DNA from: Pseudomonadota bacterium
GTDB lineage: Bacteria > Pseudomonadota > Gammaproteobacteria > Burkholderiales > Burkholderiaceae_C
Assembly: GCA_963205115.1 (NCBI GenBank)
Contig: CAUJHV010000014.1
Location: forward strand, 248,001 to 312,000
DNA: 64,000 bases
Reading direction: 5' to 3'
The notes under the pieces were generated by a model. It ran no database searches, was not told the DNA's origin, and was given only the letters and a program-made list of their open reading frames with translations. The position numbers were made by a program, and so were the translations under genes. This document shows, one piece after another, positions 1 to 7,511 of the stretch. Numbering within the stretch: the first letter of the stretch is position 1; the number at the start of each line of letters is the position of its first letter.

Positions 1-1652
1 AGCGTTTCCTTCTCGTGGAAGACGACTGTCGAGTGCTCGTGTTCGATGCGGGCCTCGAGGTAGCGGTCGACCGTCTCGATGAAATTCTTGCAGTGGAAGC
101 GTGTGTGGAACCCCAGGATGGTGCTGCCCAGCATGCCTTGCAGGATTTCGCTGCGCCACGGGCAGATGCCGAAGGACTCCGGATTCGGCCAGGGGATGTG
201 CCAGAAGGTGATGATCGTGGCCTGGGGCAGCTTCTCGCGCACCAGCGCGGGCAGCAGCGCGAAGTGGTAGTCCTGCACCAGCACGACCGGGTCATCGCTG
301 CGGGCCTCTGCGATGACGGCATCGGCAAACCGCTGGTTCACCTCCCGGTACGCCTCCCAGTCGGACTCGCGGAAGACCGGGCGCACATGCGCCACATGAC
401 ACAGCGGCCACAGCCCTTCGTTGGCGAAGCCGTAGTAGTAGCCCTCTTCTTCTTCGGGCGTGAGCCACACGCGCCGCAAGCGGTAGTCCGCCAGACCCGG
501 CGGCACGGCCACGCGGTCGTCGGCGTCGACCACGTCGCGATCGGCCGAGCCGCTGCCGTGCGCGATCCAGGTGCCCGAGCAGGCGCGCATCACCGGCTCG
601 ACCGCCGTGACCAGGCCGCTGGCCGGCTGCTTCACCACGATGTGGCCGTCGACCCGTTCATGGATGTAGGGCTCGCGGTTGGACACCACGATCACCTGGT
701 CGCCAGCGAGTTGCGTGCGCAGCAGGGTGCGCAGCCGCTCGGCCGTCCATTCGGTGTCGGGGCCCTGCGCGCGGCGGTATTCGTCCTCGAGGTCGCGCAG
801 CCGCGCGCGCAGGTCCTCGGCCAGCGGCTGCAGCTCCGGCGCGGGAACCAGCGGCGTGATGATGCCTTCCCCGCGCATCACGGCACGCGCGCCCTTGACC
901 CAGCCGCGCCAGCTGATCTGTGCGACCACGACCGTGATCAGCGCGATGACGGCACCCAGCGCCGTGATCAGGCCGATGAGGTAGCGGCGCGTGTCCTGGC
1001 TGCGTCGACCGACGAAGCTCAGGTCGTGCAGCAGCACGAAGCTCCCCAGCAGCACCGGCTCGGCGGGGGCCGCGGCCAGCGCCTGCTGCCTGGCGGCCAA
1101 GTCTGCCGTCATGTCGGCCGCCAGGTCCGGCTGCAGGTCCGGCGGCGGAGCCGTCAGCGTCGCGGCCGGCGGCTCCGGGTGGTGGGAGTAGACCTCGTGC
1201 ACGCCCACGTAGACCGCGCCGCCAACCAGCGACAGCCGCGGCTGCGCACGCTGGGCCAGCTGCGCGGCCGCTGCGCAGGTCAGCGACGCCGGATAGCGCC
1301 CCGTGGCCTGCAGCAGCCGCCCGTCGGGACTGCACAGGCCGATGGCCACCAGGCGTTCGTCCTGCAGGACGCGGTCGAGCACCGCGTGCAGCTTGTCGTT
1401 GCGCCCCGAAGCCAGCGCCTCGGCCACGGTGTCTGACAGCGTATTGGCCACGAGCGCGCCACGCATGTTCAGGTCGCGGCTGAACCAGCGCAGCGTCACC
1501 TGGTCGAGCAGCGGCACGGCCAGATACGCCGCCGCCACCAGTACCGCGGCCAGCGGCAGCAGGAAGCGCAGCTGAATCCGAAGGGTGCGCAGCGGCAGCC
1601 GCCACAACCGGCTCAGGCGCTTGTCCTGCGCGTGAGAGAAATGTCTTTGCAT
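1..1652 (-). CDS. otsA: Trehalose-6-phosphate synthase with N-terminal membrane sensor-like region (partial, C-terminus off the left edge)
   Basis: GT20 enzyme that joins UDP-glucose and glucose-6-phosphate to make trehalose-6-phosphate. Only the first 550 residues are in the window. The GT20 domain begins near residue 318 (IVVSNREPY) and shows the typical QPASGLVTAVEPVM and GTWIAHGSG segments, then a QDYHFALLP stretch. Ahead of it is an unusual extension of about 315 residues: a first hydrophobic helix at about 29-49, a roughly 170-residue extracytoplasmic loop, a second helix at about 224-246, then a HAMP/coiled-coil-like linker (ELQPLAEDLRARLRDLEDEY). The synthase is therefore probably tethered to the inner membrane on the cytoplasmic side. 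The chosen ATG at 1652 has no Shine-Dalgarno and sits 5 nt from a palindrome. An in-frame TTG 18 nt upstream, or ATG at residue 63, are alternatives. It is divergent from the GH15 gene. Confidence 0.9.
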   Translation of the reverse strand, partial: MQRHFSHAQDKRLSRLWRLPLRTLRIQLRFLLPLAAVLVAAAYLAVPLLDQVTLRWFSRDLNMRGALVANTLSDTVAEALASGRNDKLHAVLDRVLQDERLVAIGLCSPDGRLLQATGRYPASLTCAAAAQLAQRAQPRLSLVGGAVYVGVHEVYSHHPEPPAATLTAPPPDLQPDLAADMTADLAARQQALAAAPAEPVLLGSFVLLHDLSFVGRRSQDTRRYLIGLITALGAVIALITVVVAQISWRGWVKGARAVMRGEGIITPLVPAPELQPLAEDLRARLRDLEDEYRRAQGPDTEWTAERLRTLLRTQLAGDQVIVVSNREPYIHERVDGHIVVKQPASGLVTAVEPVMRACSGTWIAHGSGSADRDVVDADDRVAVPPGLADYRLRRVWLTPEEEEGYYYGFANEGLWPLCHVAHVRPVFRESDWEAYREVNQRFADAVIAEARSDDPVVLVQDYHFALLPALVREKLPQATIITFWHIPWPNPESFGICPWRSEILQGMLGSTILGFHTRFHCKNFIETVDRYLEARIEHEHSTVVFHEKET

Positions 1653-1657
1653 CGCAG

Positions 1658-1675
1658 TATATTTGCGCAAATATA
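1658..1675. promoter_or_regulatory. AT-rich 18-bp perfect palindrome in the otsA/GH15 divergent promoter
   Basis: The half site TATATTTGC is followed directly by its exact reverse complement GCAAATATA. This is the only strongly AT-rich stretch nearby, in the 62-bp gap between the otsA start and the GH15 start. It could be an operator for a dimeric regulator, and it also supplies TATA-like -10 material for either strand. It lies only 5 nt upstream of the annotated otsA start, so a protein bound here would block otsA. No regulator gene is adjacent. Confidence 0.5.
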
Positions 1676-1714
1676 TATGAACCCCGCGGTCGGCGTCGCG
1701 GCGAGATCCTTCCC

Positions 1715-3541
1715 ATGACCGACGAGTACAGGACATCTGCTCACGAACAGCCCCGCGCGAGCCTGGAGCTGGCCCTGGTGGGCAACTGCACCGTGGGCGC
1801 GATGCTCGACCACGCCGCGCGCGTGGTCTGGTGCTGCATGCCGCGCTTCGACAGCCCGCCGGTGTTCGATGCGTTGCTCGACAGCGCCGACGGGTTACCC
1901 ATGGCCGGCACGATGGCGGTCGAACTCGAAGGCATGGTGCGCACCGAGCAGAACTACGACCCGGGCACCGCGATCGTGCGCACGCGGCTGTGGGACGCGC
2001 AGGGCTTCGGCATCGAGATCGCCGACTTCGCGCCGCGCTTCATCACGCGCGACCGCGTCTTCCGCCCGGCGCAACTCGTGCGCCGCATGCGGCCCATCGC
2101 CGGACACCCGCGCATCCGCATCGTCGTGCAGCCGCGTGGCGCCTGGGGTGCGGGCGAGACCACCGTGACCCGCGGCAGCCACCACCTGCGCTACGTGATG
2201 TCGGGTCTGACGCTGCGCCTGAACACCTCGGCGCCCATCACCTATGTGTCCGACGCGTCGTGGTTCACCCTGGCCGGCGAACTCAGCTTGATGCTTGGCC
2301 CGGACGAGACGCTGGGCGGCGGCATCGACGACACGGCGCGCGACTTCGAGGACCGCACGGCGATGTACTGGCGCCACTGGACACGCCGGCTCGCCCTGCC
2401 GCTGCAGTGGCAGGACGCCGTGATCCGCGCGGCCATCACGCTGAAGATGTGCCAGTACGAGGACACCGGCGCGATCGTCGCGGCGCTGACCACCAGCATC
2501 CCCGAAGCCCCCGCCAGCGGCCGCAACTGGGACTACCGCTACTGCTGGCTGCGCGACGCCTTCTTCGTCGTGCGGGCGCTCAACGGCCTGGCCGAAGTGG
2601 GCACGATGGAGAGCTATCTGCAATGGCTCTACAACGTGCTGCGCAGCGTGCACGGCGGCCATGTGCAGCCGCTGTACGGCATCGGCCTGGAGGCGGCGCT
2701 GCCCGAATCCATCGTGCCGGGCATGGCCGGCTACCGCGGCATGGGGCCGGTGCGCGTGGGCAATCAGGCGCACGAACACTTCCAGCACGATGTCTACGGC
2801 AGCGTCGTGCTCGGCGCGGCACAGTCCTTCCACGACCACCGGCTCTTCCGGCGCGGCGACCTGTCGGATTTCGCGCTGCTCGAAGCCATGGGCGAACAGG
2901 CCTGGCGGCTGCACGACCAGCCCGACGCGGGCATCTGGGAGCTGCGCACGCGGGCACGGGTGCACACCTCCTCGGCCCTGATGTGCTGGGCGGCCTGCGA
3001 CCGCCTGGCGCGCATCTCGCTCGTGCTGGCGCAGCGCCGCCGCGCGGCCACCTGGCGCACGCGCGCCGCGCACATCCGCGCGCGCATCCTGGCACGCGCC
3101 TGGAGCGAGGAACGGCAGGCCTTCGTCGAAAGCCTCGACGGGCGCGACCTCGACGCCAGCGTGCTGCTGATGGCCGAGGTCGGCTTCCTGCCGCCCAAGG
3201 ATCCGCGCTTCGTGGCCACGGTGCATGCGCTGGAAAAGACACTCGGCGACGGCCCCTTCATGCGCCGCTACGAAGCCGAAGACGACTTCGGCCGGCCGCA
3301 GACGGCGTTCAACGTCTGCTCCTTCTGGCGCGTCGACGCGCTGGCGCGCATCGGCCGGCACGAGGAGGCCTGCGCCGCCTTCGACGCCTTGCTTGCGCGC
3401 CGCAACGCCGTCGGCCTGATGAGCGAAGACCTGGACCCGGTCAGCGGCGAACTCTGGGGCAACTTCCCGCAGACCTATTCGATGGTGGGCATCATCAACG
3501 GCGCGATGCGGCTGTCGGCATCCTGGGACAGCGTGGTCTGA
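1715..3541 (+). CDS. Glycoside hydrolase family 15 (glucoamylase/trehalase-like) protein
   Basis: Predicted cytoplasmic alpha-glucan or trehalose hydrolase of 608 residues, the usual length for the bacterial GH15 group with a trehalase-like N-terminal beta domain. The N-terminal segment LVGNCTVGAMLDHAARVVWC is the standard start of that group. The (alpha/alpha)6 catalytic domain carries NWDYRYCWLRDAFF at about residues 270-283, and SEDLDPVSGELWGNFPQ near 567, where family members have the catalytic base region. There is no signal peptide. The gene is divergent from otsA across 62 bp. In Burkholderiales a GH15 gene commonly sits with otsA/otsB, which suggests a role in trehalose or maltooligosaccharide turnover. 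Substrate specificity cannot be read from the sequence. The start ATG has only a weak purine-rich ribosome site. Confidence 0.9.
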   Translation: MTDEYRTSAHEQPRASLELALVGNCTVGAMLDHAARVVWCCMPRFDSPPVFDALLDSADGLPMAGTMAVELEGMVRTEQNYDPGTAIVRTRLWDAQGFGIEIADFAPRFITRDRVFRPAQLVRRMRPIAGHPRIRIVVQPRGAWGAGETTVTRGSHHLRYVMSGLTLRLNTSAPITYVSDASWFTLAGELSLMLGPDETLGGGIDDTARDFEDRTAMYWRHWTRRLALPLQWQDAVIRAAITLKMCQYEDTGAIVAALTTSIPEAPASGRNWDYRYCWLRDAFFVVRALNGLAEVGTMESYLQWLYNVLRSVHGGHVQPLYGIGLEAALPESIVPGMAGYRGMGPVRVGNQAHEHFQHDVYGSVVLGAAQSFHDHRLFRRGDLSDFALLEAMGEQAWRLHDQPDAGIWELRTRARVHTSSALMCWAACDRLARISLVLAQRRRAATWRTRAAHIRARILARAWSEERQAFVESLDGRDLDASVLLMAEVGFLPPKDPRFVATVHALEKTLGDGPFMRRYEAEDDFGRPQTAFNVCSFWRVDALARIGRHEEACAAFDALLARRNAVGLMSEDLDPVSGELWGNFPQTYSMVGIINGAMRLSASWDSVV

Positions 3542-3612
3542 CCGCAGCCGGCCGGCACGCCGTCCAGGCCACCGCTCGCGCCCGGTGGACGCGGGCTTCC
3601 TAGAATGCGTCG

Positions 3613-4581
3613 ATGAGCAGCCTGCCCGATTTTGTCGAACCGCTGGGTGCCGGCGTCTACGCCATCGACACCGGTTTCCAGCGCCCGCGTTTCGACGCCG
3701 CCTTTCTGGTGGTCGATGCCGGCCGCGCGGCCTTCATCGACACCGGAACCAACCACGCCGTGCCGCGCCTGCTCGCGGCGCTGGACGCGCTGGGCCTGTC
3801 GCGCGAGGCGGTGGACTGGGTCATCCCGACCCATGTGCACCTGGACCACGCGGGCGGCTGCGGGCTGTTGATGGCCTCGCTGCCCAAGGCCCGCGCGCTG
3901 GTGCATCCACGCGGCCTGCGCCACATGATCGATCCTTCGGCGCTGTACGCCGGCGCGCTGGCCGTCTACGGCGCCCAGGAGATGGAAGCCTCCTACGGCG
4001 CCCTGGTGGCCATTCCGGCCGGGCGCGCGGAGGCCTCGGCCGATGGCATGGTCGTGCACGTGGGCCAGCGGCCGCTGCTGCTCATCGACACCCCCGGCCA
4101 TGCGCGCCACCACCACTGCATCTGGGACCTGCGCACGGCCGGCTGGTTCACCGGCGACACCTTCGGTCTGAGCTACCGCGAATTCGACGACCCCGCGCGC
4201 GGTCCCTGGATCCTGCCCACCTGCACGCCGGTGCAGTTCGAGCCCGAGCTGCTGAAGGCCTCGATCCGCCGTCTGCTGGAGCGGCAGCCGCGGCGCATGT
4301 ACCTCACGCACTACAGCGCCGTGGACAAGGTCGTGCCGCTGGCGCAGACCTTGATGGGCCAGATCGACGACCTGGTCGAGATCGGTGGCCGCGCGCCGCC
4401 GCCGCCCCAGCGGCACGACTGGCTGGTGGCTGAACTGGGGCGTTATCTGGTCGACAGCGCGCAGGCCCACGGCTGCGCGTGGCCGGCCGAGCGCATCCGC
4501 CAGGCGCTGGCCATGGACATCGAACTCAATGCGCAGGGCCTGGCCATCTGGCTGGACCGCCAGGCGCGGCCCGCGGGCTGA
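3613..4581 (+). CDS. Metallo-beta-lactamase-fold hydrolase
   Basis: A 322-residue MBL-fold protein. The zinc-binding THVHLDH motif is at residues 73-79, a further histidine lies in DTPGHARHHH near 160-169, and the bridging aspartate is in FTGDTFG near 183. The last 90 residues are a helical tail (RHDWLVAELGRYLVD...) typical of a conserved group of proteobacterial MBL proteins of unknown substrate. No signal peptide is present, so it is cytoplasmic. It follows the GH15 gene by 71 bp in the same direction and could be co-transcribed. Hydrolysis of a thioester, lactone or phosphoester is all the family supports. Confidence 0.85.
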   Translation: MSSLPDFVEPLGAGVYAIDTGFQRPRFDAAFLVVDAGRAAFIDTGTNHAVPRLLAALDALGLSREAVDWVIPTHVHLDHAGGCGLLMASLPKARALVHPRGLRHMIDPSALYAGALAVYGAQEMEASYGALVAIPAGRAEASADGMVVHVGQRPLLLIDTPGHARHHHCIWDLRTAGWFTGDTFGLSYREFDDPARGPWILPTCTPVQFEPELLKASIRRLLERQPRRMYLTHYSAVDKVVPLAQTLMGQIDDLVEIGGRAPPPPQRHDWLVAELGRYLVDSAQAHGCAWPAERIRQALAMDIELNAQGLAIWLDRQARPAG

Positions 4582-4610
4582 GGCGCGTGCTTCAGCGGCT
4601 GAACGCGCCT
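4581..4610. terminator. Hairpin between convergent genes
   Basis: The arms AGGCGCG...TTCAGC and GCTGAACGCGCCT pair as a 13-bp stem with a 3-nt bulge and a one-base loop. It lies exactly between the stop codons of the MBL gene and the convergent response-regulator gene. No T-run follows on either side, so it would act as a bidirectional roadblock or RNA end-stabiliser more than a classical intrinsic terminator. Confidence 0.5.
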
Positions 4611-5244
4611 ACTCGCCGACCAGGCCGTTCTTGATCGCGTAGACCGTCAGCTCGGAATTGTTGGACAGCGACAGCTTCTCGAGCACCCGCGCGCGGTAGA
4701 CCGAGACGGTCTTGGGCGACAGCATCAGCTCGGCGGCGATGTCGGCCAGGCGCTTGCCCGAGGCGATCATCACCAGGGTCTGCAACTCGCGGTCCGACAG
4801 GCGTTCGTGCGGGTTCTCGACGGCCGGCGCCGTGAGGCTCTCAACCAGCATCTGCGCGATCTCCGGCGTCACATACTTGCGCCCCTGCGCCACCGTGCGC
4901 ACGGCCACCACGATCTGCTGCGGGTCGCCGCCCGTGTTGACGTAGCCCGCGGCGCCGGCGCGCAGCGCGCGGATGGCGTACTGGTCCTCGGGGTACATGC
5001 TGACGATCAGCACCCGCACATCGGCGCCCTCGTCCTTCAGCGCGTGCAGCACGTCCAGGCCGCTGCGGCCCGGCAGGTTGATGTCCAGCACCAGCACGTC
5101 GCAGCGCGTGTTGCGCATCAGCGCGCGCAACTCGCCGTAGTCGCCCGCTTCGCCGACCACCAGGATGTCGGTGGCATCGGACAAGGTGTCGCGGATGCCG
5201 CGCCGGATCAGCGCGTGGTCGTCACACAGGATGACTTCGATCAT
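4609..5244 (-). CDS. NarL/FixJ-type response regulator (REC-LuxR HTH)
   Basis: Two-component transcription regulator of 211 residues. The receiver has acidic residues D8/D9, phospho-acceptor D54 (VLVLDINLPG) and S82. A LuxR-type HTH occupies about 146-208 (LSDRELQTLVMIASGKRLADIA). At position 104, where receivers carry the invariant lysine (GYLTK in relatives), this protein has threonine (GYVNTGGD), which could change phosphorylation-driven switching. The start codon overlaps the stop of the upstream kinase gene (ATGA), so the pair is translationally coupled. It acts in the cytoplasm as the output of that kinase; target genes are unknown. Confidence 0.92.
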   Translation of the reverse strand: MIEVILCDDHALIRRGIRDTLSDATDILVVGEAGDYGELRALMRNTRCDVLVLDINLPGRSGLDVLHALKDEGADVRVLIVSMYPEDQYAIRALRAGAAGYVNTGGDPQQIVVAVRTVAQGRKYVTPEIAQMLVESLTAPAVENPHERLSDRELQTLVMIASGKRLADIAAELMLSPKTVSVYRARVLEKLSLSNNSELTVYAIKNGLVGE

Positions 5245-6413
5245 AGTTCGCCCCAGCCAGACGGATCGTGGCGGTTGGATTCCAGATAGGGCTGCGGATC
5301 AGACGGCACCGGCCGGGCGTCCGCCGGGATCGGCACGGACATGATGAGCGTGGTGCCATGCGCGCCGCTGGACAACTCGATCCAGCCGCCAACCGTGCCT
5401 GCACGCTCGTGCAGACCGCGGATGCCGAAGCTGCGGGCCTTGGCCAGGTCACCCTGGTTCAGGCCACGCCCGTTGTCGCTGACCTCCAGCGACAGCACAT
5501 TGCCGGCCAGCGACAGGTCTACCCGCGCGCGCGTGGCGCCCGCGTGTTTGCTGATGTTGGTCAGCGCCTCCTGCGCCGTGCGGTAGGCCACCAGGGGCAC
5601 GCCGGCGGGCAGTTGAAGCGATTCGTGGCTGGTGCGGAACTGCGTCACGATGCCCGTGCGCCGCTCGAAGCGGCTGGCCATCCACTGCAGCGCGGCCACC
5701 AGGCCCTGTTCGAGGATGGCCGGGCGCAGGTTGTGCATGATGCGCTGGCTGGCCTCGATCGCGTGGGTGACCGTCTCCAGCGCCGAGCGCACGCGCTGGC
5801 GCAGTTCGGGGTCGTCGCTGCGGCGGGCGATCCAGGCCAGGTCGAACTTCAGCGCAGTCAGCGAGCCGCCCACGTCGTCGTGGATCTCGCGCGCAATGGC
5901 CGCACGCTCCATCTCCACGCTGGTCTGCAAGTGCTGCGCCAGTTCGGACAGCTGCTCGCGCGAGCGGGCCACCTCGGCGTCGGCTGCCTGGCGGGCGCGC
6001 CGGCTCTCGCAGGCCTCGATCGCATGCTCCAGCGCCGGCGCCAGCCGCATGAGGTTGCTCTTGAGCAGGTAGTCGCTGGCGCCGCGGCGCATGGCATGCA
6101 CGGCCATGTCCTCGCCGATCTCGCCCGAGACCAGGATGAACGGCAGGTCCAGACCCGAGCGCCGCACGCGGTCCAGCGCCTGCAGACCGGTATAGCCGGG
6201 CAGGTTGTAGTCCGACAGGATGGCGTCCCAGCGCTCGAGCAGCGCCTCCTGGAACGCAGCCCCGGAATCGACCCGGCGCACGTCCACTTCCCAGCCCGAG
6301 CGCCGCAGCTGCGCCATCGCGAGCTCGTGATCAGCCTCACTGTCCTCCAGGTGGAGCAGGCGCAGGGGGCGTCGTGAACTGGGCAGCACGCCGGAAGTAT
6401 CGCGCAGGGCCAA
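5241..6413 (-). CDS. Soluble hybrid sensor: receiver plus NarX-type histidine kinase
   Basis: A 390-residue cytoplasmic protein with no membrane segment. The N-terminal receiver (about 17-135) has E23/D24, acceptor D68 in LSDYNLPG and conserved K118. A coiled linker follows, then a HisKA_3 dimerisation motif with phospho-histidine H178 (AREIHDDVGGSLTALK), then a HATPase_c domain (AQEALTNISKHAGA, VSDNGRGL, FGIRGLHERA). With the input receiver in front of the kinase, it probably relays a signal from another kinase and phosphorylates the NarL-type protein encoded next. It overlaps that gene by 4 nt. The start is uncertain: the first 15 residues look non-conserved and no clear ribosome site is visible. 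Confidence 0.9.
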   Translation of the reverse strand: MALRDTSGVLPSSRRPLRLLHLEDSEADHELAMAQLRRSGWEVDVRRVDSGAAFQEALLERWDAILSDYNLPGYTGLQALDRVRRSGLDLPFILVSGEIGEDMAVHAMRRGASDYLLKSNLMRLAPALEHAIEACESRRARQAADAEVARSREQLSELAQHLQTSVEMERAAIAREIHDDVGGSLTALKFDLAWIARRSDDPELRQRVRSALETVTHAIEASQRIMHNLRPAILEQGLVAALQWMASRFERRTGIVTQFRTSHESLQLPAGVPLVAYRTAQEALTNISKHAGATRARVDLSLAGNVLSLEVSDNGRGLNQGDLAKARSFGIRGLHERAGTVGGWIELSSGAHGTTLIMSVPIPADARPVPSDPQPYLESNRHDPSGWGEL

Positions 6414-6513
6414 CAGGGGTCCGCAGCGGTCCGGCGGGGCATCGAATAGCGCCCCGTTTCACCCCGACATCCATCGGCTGGCCCACAGGCGGCTGCCGAA
6501 GAATGCGCTTCAC

Positions 6514-7098
6514 GTGGCCTTCTCAGCGACTTCTACTGCCGTGTCGATCGAACCCTGGATGGATACCGAACCATCGACGCTCCTCGAAGCGCCGGGTACG
6601 GGTTCGACCGCCGCCGGCGCCGTCGATGCACGATCGGCCCCGCTCGAAGCGCTTGTCGCCGAGACACAGCCCGGCCGCATGCAGCCGCTGACCGCGACCG
6701 ACCTGCAGGACCACCTGCTCGTCGCCACGAACGACCTCGACCGCCTGCAACGCCTGCTGGCCGATGCCAGCGAAGCCCTGGTGGTGCACTTCCACGGTGC
6801 CGCCGCGCAGATGAAGCATCTGCTGCGCCAGGCCGCCGCTCACCCCGAACTCGACAGCACGGCGCTGAACCTGTCCATGGATCACCTCGCGCGGGCCATC
6901 ACCTCGCTGCAATTCCAGGACATGGCCTCGCAACTGCTGACCCACACCGGCCGGCGCCTGCGGTCCTGTGCAGACCGCCTGGCCGCCGAGGCCATGGAGA
7001 TGGACGACACCGAAGAGGCCTACGTCGACACGGTGCCGCTGACTCTCAATCCGGTCACCCAGGACGAGATGGACGCCGGTTCCGTCGAACTGTTCTGA
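6514..7098 (+). CDS. CheZ-like protein, predicted CheY-P phosphatase
   Basis: A 194-residue protein encoded directly before cheY. The first 60 residues are disordered and Ala/Pro/Thr-rich. Two amphipathic helices follow (about 63-106 and 112-160). The second contains SLQFQDMASQLL, in which D136 and Q140 reproduce the D-x-x-x-Q catalytic arrangement of CheZ (E. coli D143/Q147). The extreme C-terminus, VTQDEMDAGSVELF, resembles the CheY-binding tails of CheZ and FliM. Predicted role: bind phospho-CheY and accelerate its dephosphorylation. It is shorter than CheZ, so I infer a remote relative. The GTG at 6514 gives the longest frame; ATG at 6559 or 6679 are alternatives and none has a good ribosome site. 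It is divergent from the kinase gene across 100 bp, which probably holds the operon promoter. Confidence 0.65.
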   Translation: MAFSATSTAVSIEPWMDTEPSTLLEAPGTGSTAAGAVDARSAPLEALVAETQPGRMQPLTATDLQDHLLVATNDLDRLQRLLADASEALVVHFHGAAAQMKHLLRQAAAHPELDSTALNLSMDHLARAITSLQFQDMASQLLTHTGRRLRSCADRLAAEAMEMDDTEEAYVDTVPLTLNPVTQDEMDAGSVELF

Positions 7099-7131
7099 CC
7101 CCCTGCCGCCGCACGAACCACGAGCACTGAC

Positions 7132-7494
7132 ATGCCATCCATCCTCGCCGTCGACGACTCGGCCACCATGCGCCAGATGGTGAGCTTCACGCTCAAGAAT
7201 GCGGGCTACCAGGTCACCGAAGCGGTGGACGGGCAGGACGCCTGGGAGAAGGCCGGCGACCGGGATTTCGATCTCGTGCTGACGGACCAGAACATGCCGC
7301 GCATGGACGGCATCTCGCTGACCAAGCTGCTGCGCGGACACCCCAAGTTCAAGGCCACGCCCATCCTCATCCTGACCACCGAATCCGGTGACCAGATGAA
7401 GCAGGCCGGCCGCGCCGCCGGCGCCACCGGTTGGCTCGTCAAGCCCTTCGACCCGGCCAAGCTCGTCGAGGTCATCCGCAAGGTCGTCCGCTGA
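7132..7494 (+). CDS. cheY: Chemotaxis response regulator CheY
   Basis: Stand-alone receiver of 120 residues with the full catalytic set: D8/D9, phospho-acceptor D52 (LTDQNMPRMDG), T82 and K104. No output domain is present, as expected for CheY. It would be phosphorylated by the CheA encoded 17 bp downstream and then bind either the flagellar switch or another motility apparatus. The 33-bp gap from the CheZ-like gene and the shared direction indicate one operon. Its sequence (ILAVDDSATMRQMVSFTL) is typical of the cheY-cheA operons of Burkholderiales. Confidence 0.95.
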   Translation: MPSILAVDDSATMRQMVSFTLKNAGYQVTEAVDGQDAWEKAGDRDFDLVLTDQNMPRMDGISLTKLLRGHPKFKATPILILTTESGDQMKQAGRAAGATGWLVKPFDPAKLVEVIRKVVR

Positions 7495-7511
7495 ATCCCG
7501 GAGCCGCACAC

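Noticed and set aside
15-1436. A 473-residue plus-strand open frame at the left edge
   Set aside because: Antisense shadow of the trehalose-6-phosphate synthase, whose minus-strand translation gives unambiguous GT20 motifs.
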